From assembly GCA_026537415.1 (NCBI GenBank), contig JAFNMF010000027.1, forward strand, positions 1 through 64,000: a stretch of DNA of 64,000 nt, given 5' to 3'. Made by a program: the position numbers and the translations under genes. The notes under the pieces were generated by a model. The model made no database searches. It was not told the DNA's origin and worked only from the letters and a program-made list of their open reading frames with translations. This stretch comes from Acetobacteraceae bacterium B3987. GTDB lineage: Bacteria; Pseudomonadota; Alphaproteobacteria; Acetobacterales; Acetobacteraceae. Of this stretch, positions 51,109-60,110 are shown one piece after another; position 1 is the stretch's first letter; each line of letters starts with the position of its first letter.

Positions 51109-53862
51109 TCAGCCCTCCTGTGTCTTTGTTGCGGAGCGTTTTTTGCGGACAGTCCGTTTCTTCTGGTCCTGCTCCACACGGGCAGCATAGCGGCGGAAGA
51201 GATGCTCAAGCCGCTGTGTATCGTTGGTAAAAGCCTGCCCCTTGTTATACAGCCCTTCCAGCAGGGCATCATTGGCCCGATGGGCCGCCCAGAGGTCGGC
51301 AGGCATTTTGTCCGGGTCGTACAGATCGGCCAGAGACTTGTCGAAATAGGACGCCCGCACCCGCATGATCGCCCGGCCGGACTGTTTCAGGGCTTCCTTG
51401 TCCGCCTCCGTGAGGGCAGGCACGGGGAAGGTGTGCCAGCCAAGCGTGTTGGAATATTGGAAGTCCGTTTTTAGGCGGCTACAGACCGTGCCCCCCCAAA
51501 CCCAATGCATACGGGAAACCAGCAGGGCAAAGCACCATTCCGGCGCATCATAGAGGACGAAGTTCCTGTCCCCGGAAATAACGTCCGAATTGACCCGGAT
51601 GGTCGGGAGATAGGGGCGGCGTTCCGAGCTGACACGGGGGATGAGGTAGGCGTGATTCTGTGGGGCATTATGCTCCCTGAACTGCCATGGGCGATCCAGT
51701 AGCTTCTGGTTTTTCTGGGCTTCTTTGATTTTGAAGGTGCGGGCCTCAAGGGTGGCTTCAATGCGGTTTTTAATTGGAACAATTGCTTGAGCTTTTTTAA
51801 TATCCGCATCATCAATCCAGAGGCAGTAACGGTCTAGATCATTGATGGCCTCTCTGGACCCCATGAAACGCCGGATGAAGGGTTCTGCCTGTGGGGCCTG
51901 TTGCAGGAGCAGGTCTCTTTCCTCTGGTGAGAGAAGGAGATGGCCATTATCGGCAGGCATGTTGCCGAAAAGCATTTCTGGCAGCCCAAAGAGGCTTTTA
52001 CTGGCTTTTTCTACAAAGACATACGGGGCATCCAGCAGATAGGCATTGATGTTCTGGGCCTGATGTTCCGTCTCCCCCATGAAGAGCCGTTTTGGTGCTG
52101 TGGTGGTTTTGGGATTCGGGCGGTTTCTCAGCCCGACAATGATGCAGATGACAGCGGCATTATGGCTGGCATTGTTGCGCCATTTGAAGGAGGTATGAGC
52201 AAAGCTGATCTCTAGCCCTTCTCCCAGCAGGTCGGGCCAGAGGGCATTGACGGCTTGTCCCTGACAGAGCGAATTGGTGGCGACCAGCGCAGCCTCTGCC
52301 TGTCGCCCCTGAATATAGCGGGCCGCCTTGAAGTACCATGCCGCCACATAATCCAGCCCCTTATAGTTTTTCACGGAGCCGGAAAAGACGGTAGTCATGT
52401 CGGCTTTCTGCTCCGCATTCTGGTATTGTTTGCCCAGAAAAGGCGGGTTGCCGATGATGTATACGAGGTCCTCCGCCTTTGGTGGCGGGCAGACCGTATC
52501 CCAGTCGAGCCGCAGCGCATTGCCGCAGACGATATGGGCAGCCTCCCGCAGTGGCAGGGGGGCAATGGCACGGCCAAAATGTTCGGCAAAAATGGCGTTG
52601 GCCTGATATTCCGCAATAAACAGGGCCAGCTTGGCCGTCTCAGCAGCGAAATCGGCACATTCTATGCCGTGAAAATTGGCAATCGGGATGACAGAAAACA
52701 GCTCCATCGTGTCATTGCCGTTCAGTGTGGCCAGCCGTTGCAGGATGGTCATTTCCAGCTCTCGCAGCTGGCGATAGGCAATGACAAGAAAGTTCCCGGA
52801 GCCACAGGCGGGGTCAAATATATGGATATGCCCGAGTTTCCGCAGGAGCTTTTGCAAAGCAGCGGGTTTGTCCCAGTTTTTTTGGATGTCGCTGCGCAGA
52901 CCATCGAGGAAGAGAGGGTCGATCACCTTCCGAATATTGGGAACAGACGTGTAATGCATCCCCAGTTCGGCCCGGATGCCCGTATCCGCAACGGACTGGA
53001 TCATGGAGCCGAAAATATCGGGGTTGATGTCCTTCCAGTTCAGTTCGCAGGCGTCTTTCAGATAGCGGAAGGCTGTGACATCAAAGGTCGGTATGTTGAT
53101 GTCACCCGCAAACAACCCGCCATTGACGTATTTTAAAGGGGCAGTCCAGTCTGGTAGATGGTTACGTTCGTCCTGCGGTAAGTTCATGGCCTCAAACCCG
53201 GCCTGAAGGACTGTATGCAGGGCCTCGCCTTTTTTCCCGCCATAATCCAGCACAAGGCGTGTGAACTGGCCTTTGGGGAAGATGCCGACATCCTCGGAGA
53301 ATAGGCAGAAGATCAGCCGCATCATGAACTGGTTCATGATGTGGGTGTGGCTGGGATTTTTCCACGCAGGGTTATGTCGAATGAGGGCATCGTACAGTCT
53401 GGCCAGCTTGCCAGTAGCCTTCACATCAACAGGGTTTTCCTCCACAGCCCGGTAACGCTCTTTACCAGCAGCAGGGAGGAAGAAGCCAAAATGTTCCGCC
53501 AGTTCATCAAACCGGCAATGCAGGCTTCCCCCACTGGCAGGGTGAAAAGCGGCTAGCATGGTGCCGTCTGTTGTGAGGAGAATGGCCGGTTTTGCCTGTT
53601 TGTTGCGGCTGGATGTTTTCAGCTGATCGAGAACGGAATCTACCGTAGTTTGTTCTGTCTCTCCTGCTGGGGCAAAATGAAAACGGCGACTCAACAGAAT
53701 CCCACCGGGGAGGTCGGAGCGGTTGGAAGCCCCTTTGCGTAGCCTGTCTATGGTTGCTTTTGCAGCATCCGTAGCAAGTGCGAAGTCGTAGGGAAATGAA
53801 CTGGCATTATAGGGCTGAGATGCGAGGTCCGAGAGAGCGTCATAGATTTCAGTCGGATTCAC
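51109..53862 (-). CDS. MmeI-like class I SAM-dependent DNA adenine methyltransferase
   Basis: 917 residues. Motif I 'FDPACGSGNFL' (349-359), 'GIECADFAAETAKLALFIAE' (399-418) and motif IV 'IGNPPFLG' (470-477, NPPF) mark an N6-adenine methyltransferase of the gamma order seen in MmeI/type IIL enzymes. The region about 540-870 fits a target-recognition domain ('WGGTVCSRLKTDFQYSNTLG') and helical spacer. Residues about 90-135 ('AKPAILLTTDG...') resemble the end of the MmeI N-terminal nuclease-like domain, but I see no D...ExK motif before it, so cleavage activity seems lost. It leads an operon with helicase and GIY-YIG genes. ATG 53862 has AGGGTTG upstream. Likely role: host DNA marking for a restriction-like system. 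Confidence 0.88.
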   Translation of the reverse strand: MNPTEIYDALSDLASQPYNASSFPYDFALATDAAKATIDRLRKGASNRSDLPGGILLSRRFHFAPAGETEQTTVDSVLDQLKTSSRNKQAKPAILLTTDGTMLAAFHPASGGSLHCRFDELAEHFGFFLPAAGKERYRAVEENPVDVKATGKLARLYDALIRHNPAWKNPSHTHIMNQFMMRLIFCLFSEDVGIFPKGQFTRLVLDYGGKKGEALHTVLQAGFEAMNLPQDERNHLPDWTAPLKYVNGGLFAGDINIPTFDVTAFRYLKDACELNWKDINPDIFGSMIQSVADTGIRAELGMHYTSVPNIRKVIDPLFLDGLRSDIQKNWDKPAALQKLLRKLGHIHIFDPACGSGNFLVIAYRQLRELEMTILQRLATLNGNDTMELFSVIPIANFHGIECADFAAETAKLALFIAEYQANAIFAEHFGRAIAPLPLREAAHIVCGNALRLDWDTVCPPPKAEDLVYIIGNPPFLGKQYQNAEQKADMTTVFSGSVKNYKGLDYVAAWYFKAARYIQGRQAEAALVATNSLCQGQAVNALWPDLLGEGLEISFAHTSFKWRNNASHNAAVICIIVGLRNRPNPKTTTAPKRLFMGETEHQAQNINAYLLDAPYVFVEKASKSLFGLPEMLFGNMPADNGHLLLSPEERDLLLQQAPQAEPFIRRFMGSREAINDLDRYCLWIDDADIKKAQAIVPIKNRIEATLEARTFKIKEAQKNQKLLDRPWQFREHNAPQNHAYLIPRVSSERRPYLPTIRVNSDVISGDRNFVLYDAPEWCFALLVSRMHWVWGGTVCSRLKTDFQYSNTLGWHTFPVPALTEADKEALKQSGRAIMRVRASYFDKSLADLYDPDKMPADLWAAHRANDALLEGLYNKGQAFTNDTQRLEHLFRRYAARVEQDQKKRTVRKKRSATKTQEG

Positions 53863-53950
53863 AGTATCAACCCTTTATTAAGAATGAGGGAAGAAGCGAA
53901 TCACATGCCGTCAGTTTTGTCCAGATCCGTTACTGCATGACATGTAATCA

Positions 53951-53970
53951 GAGAGGGTTGTGGCCCTCTC
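53951..53970 (-). terminator. Hairpin downstream of tyrS
   Basis: GAGAGGG (53951-53957) and CCCTCTC (53964-53970) form a 7-bp stem around TTGTGG, 19 nt past the tyrS stop on the minus strand. There is no T-run, so it is a weak terminator candidate. Confidence 0.45.
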
Positions 53971-53988
53971 CGACTGTATAAAGTGGCT

Positions 53989-55239
53989 TTACCCCACCCG
54001 GACGAGGATGTGTTTCTTCTTGCCGGAGGAGAGTTTCAGCGCACCATCGGTCAGGTCGGCAGATGTGATGATCTGGTTTTCATCCTTGATGACCACATCA
54101 TTCAGCCGGGCACCACCACCACGGATGAGGCGGCGGGCTTCACCACCACTGGCAGCTAGTCCGGCTTCTGCAAAGAGCTTGAAGGCGGGCATCCCCTCGG
54201 CTGGCAGGCCGGAAGATAGCGTAACTTCCGGTAGAGCAGCTTGAACACTGCCCTGTTCAAACACCTTGCGGGCTGTCTCGGCGGCGTCTTCTGCGGCGGC
54301 ACGGCCGTGGCAGATGGCCGTAGCTTCGGTAGCCAGAATTTTTTTGGCCTCGTTGATTTCCGCACCTTCTAGCGCACCGAGACGCTCACATTCCTCCACG
54401 GGAAGGTCAGTGAACATCTTGAGGAAGCGGCCTACATCGGCATCCTCGGTATTGCGCCAGAACTGCCAGTAATCGAAGACAGGCCGCCGTTCTTTGCGAA
54501 CCCATACGGCCCCATTGGCGGACTTGCCCATTTTCGCCCCGGAAGAGGTAGTGACAAGCGGCGTTGTCAGCCCGAACAAGCGTGCCCCATCAGTGCGACG
54601 GGCAAGGTCGATGCCGGAGACGATGTTGCCCCACTGGTCGGAACCACCCATCTGGAGGATGGCACCGTGGCGGCGATACAGCTCCCGGAAGTCGAAGGCC
54701 TGAAGGATGGAGTAGTTGAACTCTAGAAAGGTCAGGCCCTGTTCACGGTCCAGACGCTGCTTCACGCTCTCGAAAGATAGCATCCGGCTGACAGAGAACT
54801 GCACTCCGACATCCTGAAGCAGGTTGATGTAAGAGAGCTTGTCCAGCCAGTCCGCATTATTGACGAGGCGGCATTTGCCATTATCAAAGTTCAGGAACTG
54901 TCCCAGCGAGGCCCGTAGACCGGCGAGATTGTGGGTGATGGTCTCATCTGTCATTAGGGACCGGGCTTCATCACGGAAGGACGGATCACCGATCTTTGCC
55001 GTCCCCCCACCGATCAGGGCGATGGGATTATGACCGTGTTTCTGGAGTAGGCGCAGCATCATGATTGACATGGCATTACCCACATGCAGGGAGTCCGCCG
55101 TGGGGTCGAAACCAATATAGGCCGTGATGGGGCCTGCTAGCATCAGTTCGTCCAGCGCTTCGAAATCCGTACATTGGAAGATCATGCCACGGGCTTTGGC
55201 TTCCCGCAGGAATGGGCTTTTAAGTGATGTATCGGTCAT
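53989..55239 (-). CDS. tyrS: Tyrosine--tRNA ligase
   Basis: 416 residues. Class Ic synthetase that charges tRNA-Tyr. '[20 protein letters not shown]' carries the HIGH-like motif HVGN. '[18 protein letters not shown]' binds tyrosine. '[12 protein letters not shown]' is the KMSKS loop. An S4 RNA-binding domain occupies the C-terminus (about residues 345-410, '[20 protein letters not shown]'). ATG 55239 is preceded by GAAGGCC. It is upstream of the defence-like island on the same strand but separated from it by 126 nt, and follows the hydrolase gene by 47 nt. Confidence 0.97.
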   Translation of the reverse strand: MTDTSLKSPFLREAKARGMIFQCTDFEALDELMLAGPITAYIGFDPTADSLHVGNAMSIMMLRLLQKHGHNPIALIGGGTAKIGDPSFRDEARSLMTDETITHNLAGLRASLGQFLNFDNGKCRLVNNADWLDKLSYINLLQDVGVQFSVSRMLSFESVKQRLDREQGLTFLEFNYSILQAFDFRELYRRHGAILQMGGSDQWGNIVSGIDLARRTDGARLFGLTTPLVTTSSGAKMGKSANGAVWVRKERRPVFDYWQFWRNTEDADVGRFLKMFTDLPVEECERLGALEGAEINEAKKILATEATAICHGRAAAEDAAETARKVFEQGSVQAALPEVTLSSGLPAEGMPAFKLFAEAGLAASGGEARRLIRGGGARLNDVVIKDENQIITSADLTDGALKLSSGKKKHILVRVG

Positions 55240-55286
55240 GAAGGGCCTTCTTCCTGAATTTGGATGTCCTGTCAGCAGGGTGATGG

Positions 55287-55982
55287 TCAGCCGACTGCTT
55301 CTGCGGCGGGTTCGGGCATCAGGGTGTCTTCGGGGGCGAAGTGGTTCCGCTGCCGGGTTGTCACATGGTCTTCCAGCGCATCGGCAATCAGTTCGGCCTG
55401 CTGGGAGAAGATGTGGTCGGCATTGTCGAAGACACGATAATCGACTGTGACATTCTTCTGTGTGTTGAGCTTGTCCACCAGCTTGCGGATGACAGGCTCA
55501 GGGGCCATGCTGTCTTTTCCACCGGCAATCATCAGGCCGCTGCATGGGCAGGGAGCAAGGAAGTTGAAGTCATAATCATCAGCCGGAGGGGCAACGCTGA
55601 TCCAGCCACGGATTTCCGGGCGGCGCATGAGCAGCTGCATCCCCACAAAGGCACCGAAGGAATAACCGGCAATCCACAATTCGGAGGAGTTGGGGTTAAT
55701 CATCTGCATCCAGTCCAGCGCAGCAGCGGCATCGGAGATTTCCCCAATCCCACCATCATAACGCCCTTGGGAGCGACCTACCCCACGGGAGTTGTAACGC
55801 AGAACAGAAAAACCCATTGTCTGGAAGCGTCGATACATGGTGTAGGCGATGCGGTTGTTCATCGTCCCGCCATGCAGCGGATGTGGATGGATGATAAGAG
55901 CGAGAGGGGCGTTTGGGTCTTCAGAATGATGGTAATGGCCTTCTAGCCGCCCGTCCGGGCCGGCAAACATGACTTCAGGCAT
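55287..55982 (-). CDS. Alpha/beta hydrolase (dienelactone-hydrolase-like fold)
   Basis: 231 residues from ATG 55982 with AAGGTGAGAG upstream; the frame extends to 56102 but the extra 40 residues look non-coding. '[18 protein letters not shown]' forms the oxyanion loop, '[14 protein letters not shown]' and '[12 protein letters not shown]' hold the nucleophile serine, and later Asp ('AGGKDSMAP') and His ('NADHIFSQQ') complete the triad. This short hydrolase family is very common in alphaproteobacteria, and its substrate is unknown. It is divergent from the cysteine desulfurase gene at 56304 and upstream of tyrS. Confidence 0.88.
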   Translation of the reverse strand: MPEVMFAGPDGRLEGHYHHSEDPNAPLALIIHPHPLHGGTMNNRIAYTMYRRFQTMGFSVLRYNSRGVGRSQGRYDGGIGEISDAAAALDWMQMINPNSSELWIAGYSFGAFVGMQLLMRRPEIRGWISVAPPADDYDFNFLAPCPCSGLMIAGGKDSMAPEPVIRKLVDKLNTQKNVTVDYRVFDNADHIFSQQAELIADALEDHVTTRQRNHFAPEDTLMPEPAAEAVG

Positions 55983-56303
55983 GCGTCTCTCACCTTCTTG
56001 TCCACCCATTGCCCATTGGAGGCCCGGAGTGGTTGTGCAAACCGACAATGCCCGGGTCCTGTCCGGGCCCGGGCATAATTTAACGCCCCGGTCAGAAGGC
56101 ACAGCCCCAGTCCGGGAGGAACATACCGGCGTTGTATATCGGTTCCACCCTCGTAATTTCTACCAAATTCGACTCTTCTGCTTTGGTTTTTTCAAAATAG
56201 TAAAGAAGGTTGTATCTATCGTCCTTCATGGGCATGGCTTGTCGTAGAGTGTTCGGGCGGGGCATGGCTCCATGCGTGTCGGGCAGAGCAGAAGGGTTTT
56301 TCC
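55983..56303. other. Divergent intergenic region
   Basis: 321 bp with no gene between the alpha/beta hydrolase and the first cysteine desulfurase. An AT-richer stretch at about 56150-56215 probably holds the promoters. I see no clear IscR-type palindrome. Confidence 0.5.
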
Positions 56304-57509
56304 ATGGTTCAGAAGACCATCTTGCAGCAGAGTCCTGTCTATCTTGATGCCAATGCAACCGAGCCTCTGCGCCCTGCGGCTCGGGAGGCTGTATTGGCCG
56401 GATTGGAGCAGACAGGGAATCCGGCTTCTGTTCATGCGGCGGGGCGAAAGGCCCGTATCATGCTGGAAGAAGCCCGCAGGCAGATGGCTGCTGCTTTCGG
56501 CAGGGAGGCCGATTGCTGCATTTTTACGTCAGGGGGAACAGAGGCGGATACGCTTGCCTTGCATGGCTTTGGACGCATGGAAGGCCGTACCATTTTTATT
56601 GGTGCTACTGAGCATGATGCCATTCGTAAAGCTGCTCCTGATGCGGCCCTTATCCCAGTGGATGGGCAAGGTGTGATTGACTGCACGCTATTGGAAGAGA
56701 TGTTGGTGACCCACATCGCCGGGTCGGGGGATAAGCCGGGGCCACTGGTCTGCGTCATGGCAGCGAATAACGAGACAGGGGTTTATGCTCCCTTGCGGGA
56801 CGTGGCTGCTCTTTGTCGCCGTTATGGTGCGTTCCTTCACGTCGATGCCGTACAGGCCGCAGGGAGAATGCGGGAACAGGATGAGTTCTCACAGGCATTG
56901 AAGGATGGTTCGCTGGCAAGGGCCAGTCTAGTCTTGTCTGCCCATAAGATGGGTGGTCCCAAGGGAGCAGGGGCATTGCTTCTGCCAGAAGATAGACCCT
57001 TGTCTCCTCTGTTGCCCGGTGGTGGGCAGGAGCGGGGGCGGCGGGGTGGTACACCCGCTCTTGCTCTCCATAGAGGCATGGCCGTCGCTTTTGAGGAAAG
57101 CCAGAAACAGGATTGGGCTATGTTGGAAGCCCTTCGGGACGAACTGGAGTCCGTCATGGTGCAGGCCGGGGCCATCATTATGGGGCATGGTGTGGCCCGT
57201 TTGCCTAATACCGTCAGTGCCGTTTTGCCCGGTGTGACGGCCCAGATGCAGCTTATGGCGTTGGATATTGAGGGTTATTGCGTGTCCGCTGGTTCAGCCT
57301 GTTCATCTGGTAAAGTGACTCGGTCTCATGTGCTGGAGGCCATGGGGCAGGGCGAGGGGGCTGGGCAGGCTATCCGTGTTTCCTTGCCGTGGAATGTCAG
57401 GGCTACTGATGTCAGGGCGTTTGGAGAGGCCTATGCACGCATGGCGCAGCGTTTTGCCGAACGTGGCCTGTTAAGGAGGCTCGCCTCATCAGGAGGAACG
57501 CATGGTTGA
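56304..57509 (+). CDS. Cysteine desulfurase, first of a tandem pair
   Basis: 401 residues, class V PLP aminotransferase fold. It takes sulfur from cysteine as a persulfide. 'VYLDANATEPLRPAA' is the N-terminal signature, 'LSAHKMGGPKGAGAL' carries the PLP lysine K215, and 'CVSAGSACSSGKV' the active-site loop with C333. It differs from the following gene in several blocks and is probably an ancient duplicate rather than a recent copy. Its end overlaps the second desulfurase gene by 8 nt. The upstream region has no clear strong ribosome site, but ATG 56304 is the first usable start. Confidence 0.9.
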   Translation: MVQKTILQQSPVYLDANATEPLRPAAREAVLAGLEQTGNPASVHAAGRKARIMLEEARRQMAAAFGREADCCIFTSGGTEADTLALHGFGRMEGRTIFIGATEHDAIRKAAPDAALIPVDGQGVIDCTLLEEMLVTHIAGSGDKPGPLVCVMAANNETGVYAPLRDVAALCRRYGAFLHVDAVQAAGRMREQDEFSQALKDGSLARASLVLSAHKMGGPKGAGALLLPEDRPLSPLLPGGGQERGRRGGTPALALHRGMAVAFEESQKQDWAMLEALRDELESVMVQAGAIIMGHGVARLPNTVSAVLPGVTAQMQLMALDIEGYCVSAGSACSSGKVTRSHVLEAMGQGEGAGQAIRVSLPWNVRATDVRAFGEAYARMAQRFAERGLLRRLASSGGTHG

Positions 57510-58668
57510 TACTGTGGGAAATCCAGCAGGTGATGTAATCTATCTGGATTATCTTGCTACGACGCCATGCGACCCTGCCGTCGTGGAGGCGATGTTGCCG
57601 TGGTTCACGCACTATCCTGCCAATGCGGGGAGTCTGCACTTACCGGGGCGGAAGGCGGAAGAAGCGGTGGAGCAGGCTCGGGCGGAGCTTGCCGATGCTC
57701 TGGGAATTAGCCCGCAGGAATTGATCTGGACTTCCGGGGCGACGGAATCCAACAATCTGGCCATCAAGGGAGTAGCCCGTTTCCTGAAGGAGCAGGGTGA
57801 CAGACGGCGACGCATCATTACTGTGGCTACGGAACATAAATGCGTGCTGGAGAGTGTTCTCTCTCTGGCGGATGAGGGGTTTGAGCCTGTCATTCTGCCA
57901 GTGGAGTCGGATGGCCGCTTGTCGCTGGATTGTTTGGAAGATGCTCTGAAGACTCCTACTTTATTGGTTAGCATCATGGCAGCGAATAATGAGACGGGCG
58001 TTGTGCAGGACCTTGCCCATCTCATGCCATTGGTAAAGCAGGCCGGTGCCTTGTTGCATGTGGATATGGCCCAGATGTTCGGCAAGCTGCCTTGCACGCT
58101 AGAGGGTGTCGATCTCGCTTCAGTCTCGGCACATAAGATATACGGCCCTAAGGGAGTCGGTGCCCTATATGTCCGGCGGCGACCCCGTGTGCGGCTTATG
58201 CCTCTGTTTTCGGGAGGTGGGCAGGAGCGTGGCGTGCGTTCTGGCACGTTGCCTGTGCCGCTGATTGTCGGCATGGGGATGGCTGCTCGCCTCGCTGTAG
58301 AGCAGCAGCCTACCGAAGCAACCCGCCTTGCGGGCTTGCGGGATAGGCTGTGGCAGGGTATGCGGCAGCTGTTCCCGGTGGTGCGTCTTAATGGTGCATC
58401 GGCCCTGCGGCTACCGGGCGTCTTGAATATATGCCTGCCCACCGGGCCAGAGGCACGGCAGGTTCTGGCCACCGTGCCGGGGGTTGCTTTTTCATCAGGT
58501 TCGGCCTGTTCGGCAGCATCCGGGGCTTCGTCCTACGTTCTGAAAGCGATGGGGCTGACGGATGCAGAGGCACGCAGGAGCTTGCGCCTGTCGGTGGGAC
58601 GTTTTACCTCGGCAGGTGATGTGGAGTGCGCAGTGGCCCGTTTTGGGCAGGGCTTTGCCGGGAGGTAA
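57502..58668 (+). CDS. Cysteine desulfurase, second of a tandem pair (IscS-like)
   Basis: 388 residues. 'IYLDYLATTPCDPAVVEAML' is the IscS-type N-terminus, 'SVSAHKIYGPKGVGAL' has the PLP lysine K212, and 'FSSGSACSAASGASSYVL' the catalytic C336. It is closer to IscS than the preceding gene. With ferredoxin and mnmA downstream it likely supplies sulfur for tRNA 2-thiouridylation and perhaps Fe-S assembly. ATG 57502 has AGGAGGA upstream. IscU, HscA and HscB genes are not nearby. Confidence 0.92.
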   Translation: MVDTVGNPAGDVIYLDYLATTPCDPAVVEAMLPWFTHYPANAGSLHLPGRKAEEAVEQARAELADALGISPQELIWTSGATESNNLAIKGVARFLKEQGDRRRRIITVATEHKCVLESVLSLADEGFEPVILPVESDGRLSLDCLEDALKTPTLLVSIMAANNETGVVQDLAHLMPLVKQAGALLHVDMAQMFGKLPCTLEGVDLASVSAHKIYGPKGVGALYVRRRPRVRLMPLFSGGGQERGVRSGTLPVPLIVGMGMAARLAVEQQPTEATRLAGLRDRLWQGMRQLFPVVRLNGASALRLPGVLNICLPTGPEARQVLATVPGVAFSSGSACSAASGASSYVLKAMGLTDAEARRSLRLSVGRFTSAGDVECAVARFGQGFAGR

Positions 58669-58701
58669 GGCTGCTGCATGGATACAGGGAGTGAGGGATT
58701 T

Positions 58702-59016
58702 ATGCCTCGGATGGTTTTTGTTGAGCGTGATGGTAGCCGCCATGAGGTGGAGGCACAGTCTGGTCTTTCCGTACTGGAAATCGCCCATGAGAATAATATT
58801 GATCTCGAGGGTGCCTGCGAAGGGTCACTTGCTTGTGCGACCTGCCATGTGATTGTGGACCCGGCCTGGGCGGACAAGCTGAAAAGCCCGACCGATGATG
58901 AGGAAGATATGCTTGACCTCGCTTTCGGTCTGGAAAAGACATCCCGGCTTGGCTGTCAGATCGTCATGACGGACGAGCTGGATGGTCTTGTCGTCCATCT
59001 TCCCAAGGCTGGCTGA
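58702..59016 (+). CDS. 2Fe-2S ferredoxin (adrenodoxin/Isc type)
   Basis: 104 residues from ATG 58702 (GAGTGAGGG upstream); ATG 58678 is an alternative that adds eight residues. The cluster ligands fit C-x5-C-x2-C...C: '[18 protein letters not shown]' supplies three cysteines and '[10 protein letters not shown]' the fourth. '[13 protein letters not shown]' is the acidic recognition helix of adrenodoxin-type ferredoxins that donate electrons in Fe-S assembly. It lies between cysteine desulfurase and mnmA, 11 nt before the latter, consistent with a sulfur-handling operon. Confidence 0.93.
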   Translation: MPRMVFVERDGSRHEVEAQSGLSVLEIAHENNIDLEGACEGSLACATCHVIVDPAWADKLKSPTDDEEDMLDLAFGLEKTSRLGCQIVMTDELDGLVVHLPKAG

Positions 59017-59027
59017 GGCGTCTGACC

Positions 59028-60110
59028 ATGCGTATCCTTGTGGCTATGTCCGGTGGGGTGGATAGTTCCGTCGTGGCAGCACTGCTGAAACAGCAGGGCC
59101 ATGAGGTTATTGGGGCAACGCTTCAGCTCTACGATCATAGCGGCCCGGCTAAACCTGGTGCCTGTTGCGCTGGACGGGACATCATGGATGCCCGCATGGT
59201 CGCCGAGCGTATCGGTTTTCCGCATTATGTCATTGATGCCGAAAATCGCTTTCGGGAAAGCGTGATCGAGAGTTTTGCCGATTCTTACGCCAGAGGGGAG
59301 ACACCGGTTCCCTGTGTGGCCTGCAATCAGGGGGTCAAATTCACGGACCTTCTGAACATGGCACGGGACCTTGGCTGTGAGGCCATGGCGACCGGCCATT
59401 ATGTGCGCCGGGTGGAAGGTCCAGAGGGGGTGGAGATGCACCGTCCTGTGGACCGGGAGCGGGATCAGAGCTGGTTCTTGTTCGCTACTACCCGTGAGCA
59501 GCTTGAATTTCTGCGTTTCCCGCTGGGCGAGATGCCAGACAAAGCTCATGTGCGGGCCTTGGCGGAGGAGCTGGGGCTGGATGTAGCGACGAAGCGGGAT
59601 AGTCAGGATATCTGTTTCGTAACCAACGGCTCTTATGCAGGGCTCGTGGAGAAGATGCGGCCGGAGATTCAGGGGCCGGGCGACATTGTAGATGAAGAAG
59701 GTCGTGTGTTGGGCCGTCATGAGGGCATTGCCCGTTATACGGTCGGGCAGAGTCGCCGTCTGGGGGATATTCATACCGGTACGGGTGAGCGGCAGATGGT
59801 CACGGCCATTGATGTCCCCTCCCGCCGCATTATCGTTGGCCCTCGCCAGACATTGAGCAGCGATGAGAGCCGGCGGACTGTCCGCTTGCGGGACATGAAC
59901 TGGCTGATTGATGCCCCGGCAGAGGGTGTGCGTTGTGGCGTGCAGCTTCGGGCACGGGAGGGGCTGCGTCAGGCTCTTGTGCGCCCTCTGGAAGGAGGAC
60001 AGGCTGAAGTACGGTTGGAGGAACCGGCTTTGCCAGCTCCGGGGCAGGCCTGCGTGATGTATGATGGTGACCGTGTGCTGGGTGGGGGCTTTATTCTCGC
60101 CGATCGGTGA
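59028..60110 (+). CDS. mnmA: tRNA-specific 2-thiouridylase MnmA
   Basis: 360 residues. It puts sulfur on the wobble uridine (U34) of tRNA-Lys, -Glu and -Gln. The ATP-pyrophosphatase loop is 'VAMSGGVDSSVVAALL' (residues 5-20). Catalytic cysteines are C99 in 'VPCVACNQGVKF' and C196 in 'DSQDICFV'. 'ATGHYVRR' and 'YTVGQSRRLG' are further family blocks. The sulfur donor, directly or through relays, would be the desulfurase genes upstream. It ends the four-gene run; 299 bp then separates it from putA. Confidence 0.96.
   Translation: MRILVAMSGGVDSSVVAALLKQQGHEVIGATLQLYDHSGPAKPGACCAGRDIMDARMVAERIGFPHYVIDAENRFRESVIESFADSYARGETPVPCVACNQGVKFTDLLNMARDLGCEAMATGHYVRRVEGPEGVEMHRPVDRERDQSWFLFATTREQLEFLRFPLGEMPDKAHVRALAEELGLDVATKRDSQDICFVTNGSYAGLVEKMRPEIQGPGDIVDEEGRVLGRHEGIARYTVGQSRRLGDIHTGTGERQMVTAIDVPSRRIIVGPRQTLSSDESRRTVRLRDMNWLIDAPAEGVRCGVQLRAREGLRQALVRPLEGGQAEVRLEEPALPAPGQACVMYDGDRVLGGGFILADR

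Noticed and set aside
47798-53862. Assignment of the island to BREX, DISARM or classical type I restriction
   Set aside because: No PglZ, BrxC, DUF1998, PLD, HsdS or HsdR-like gene is present; only methyltransferase, helicase and GIY-YIG genes are seen.
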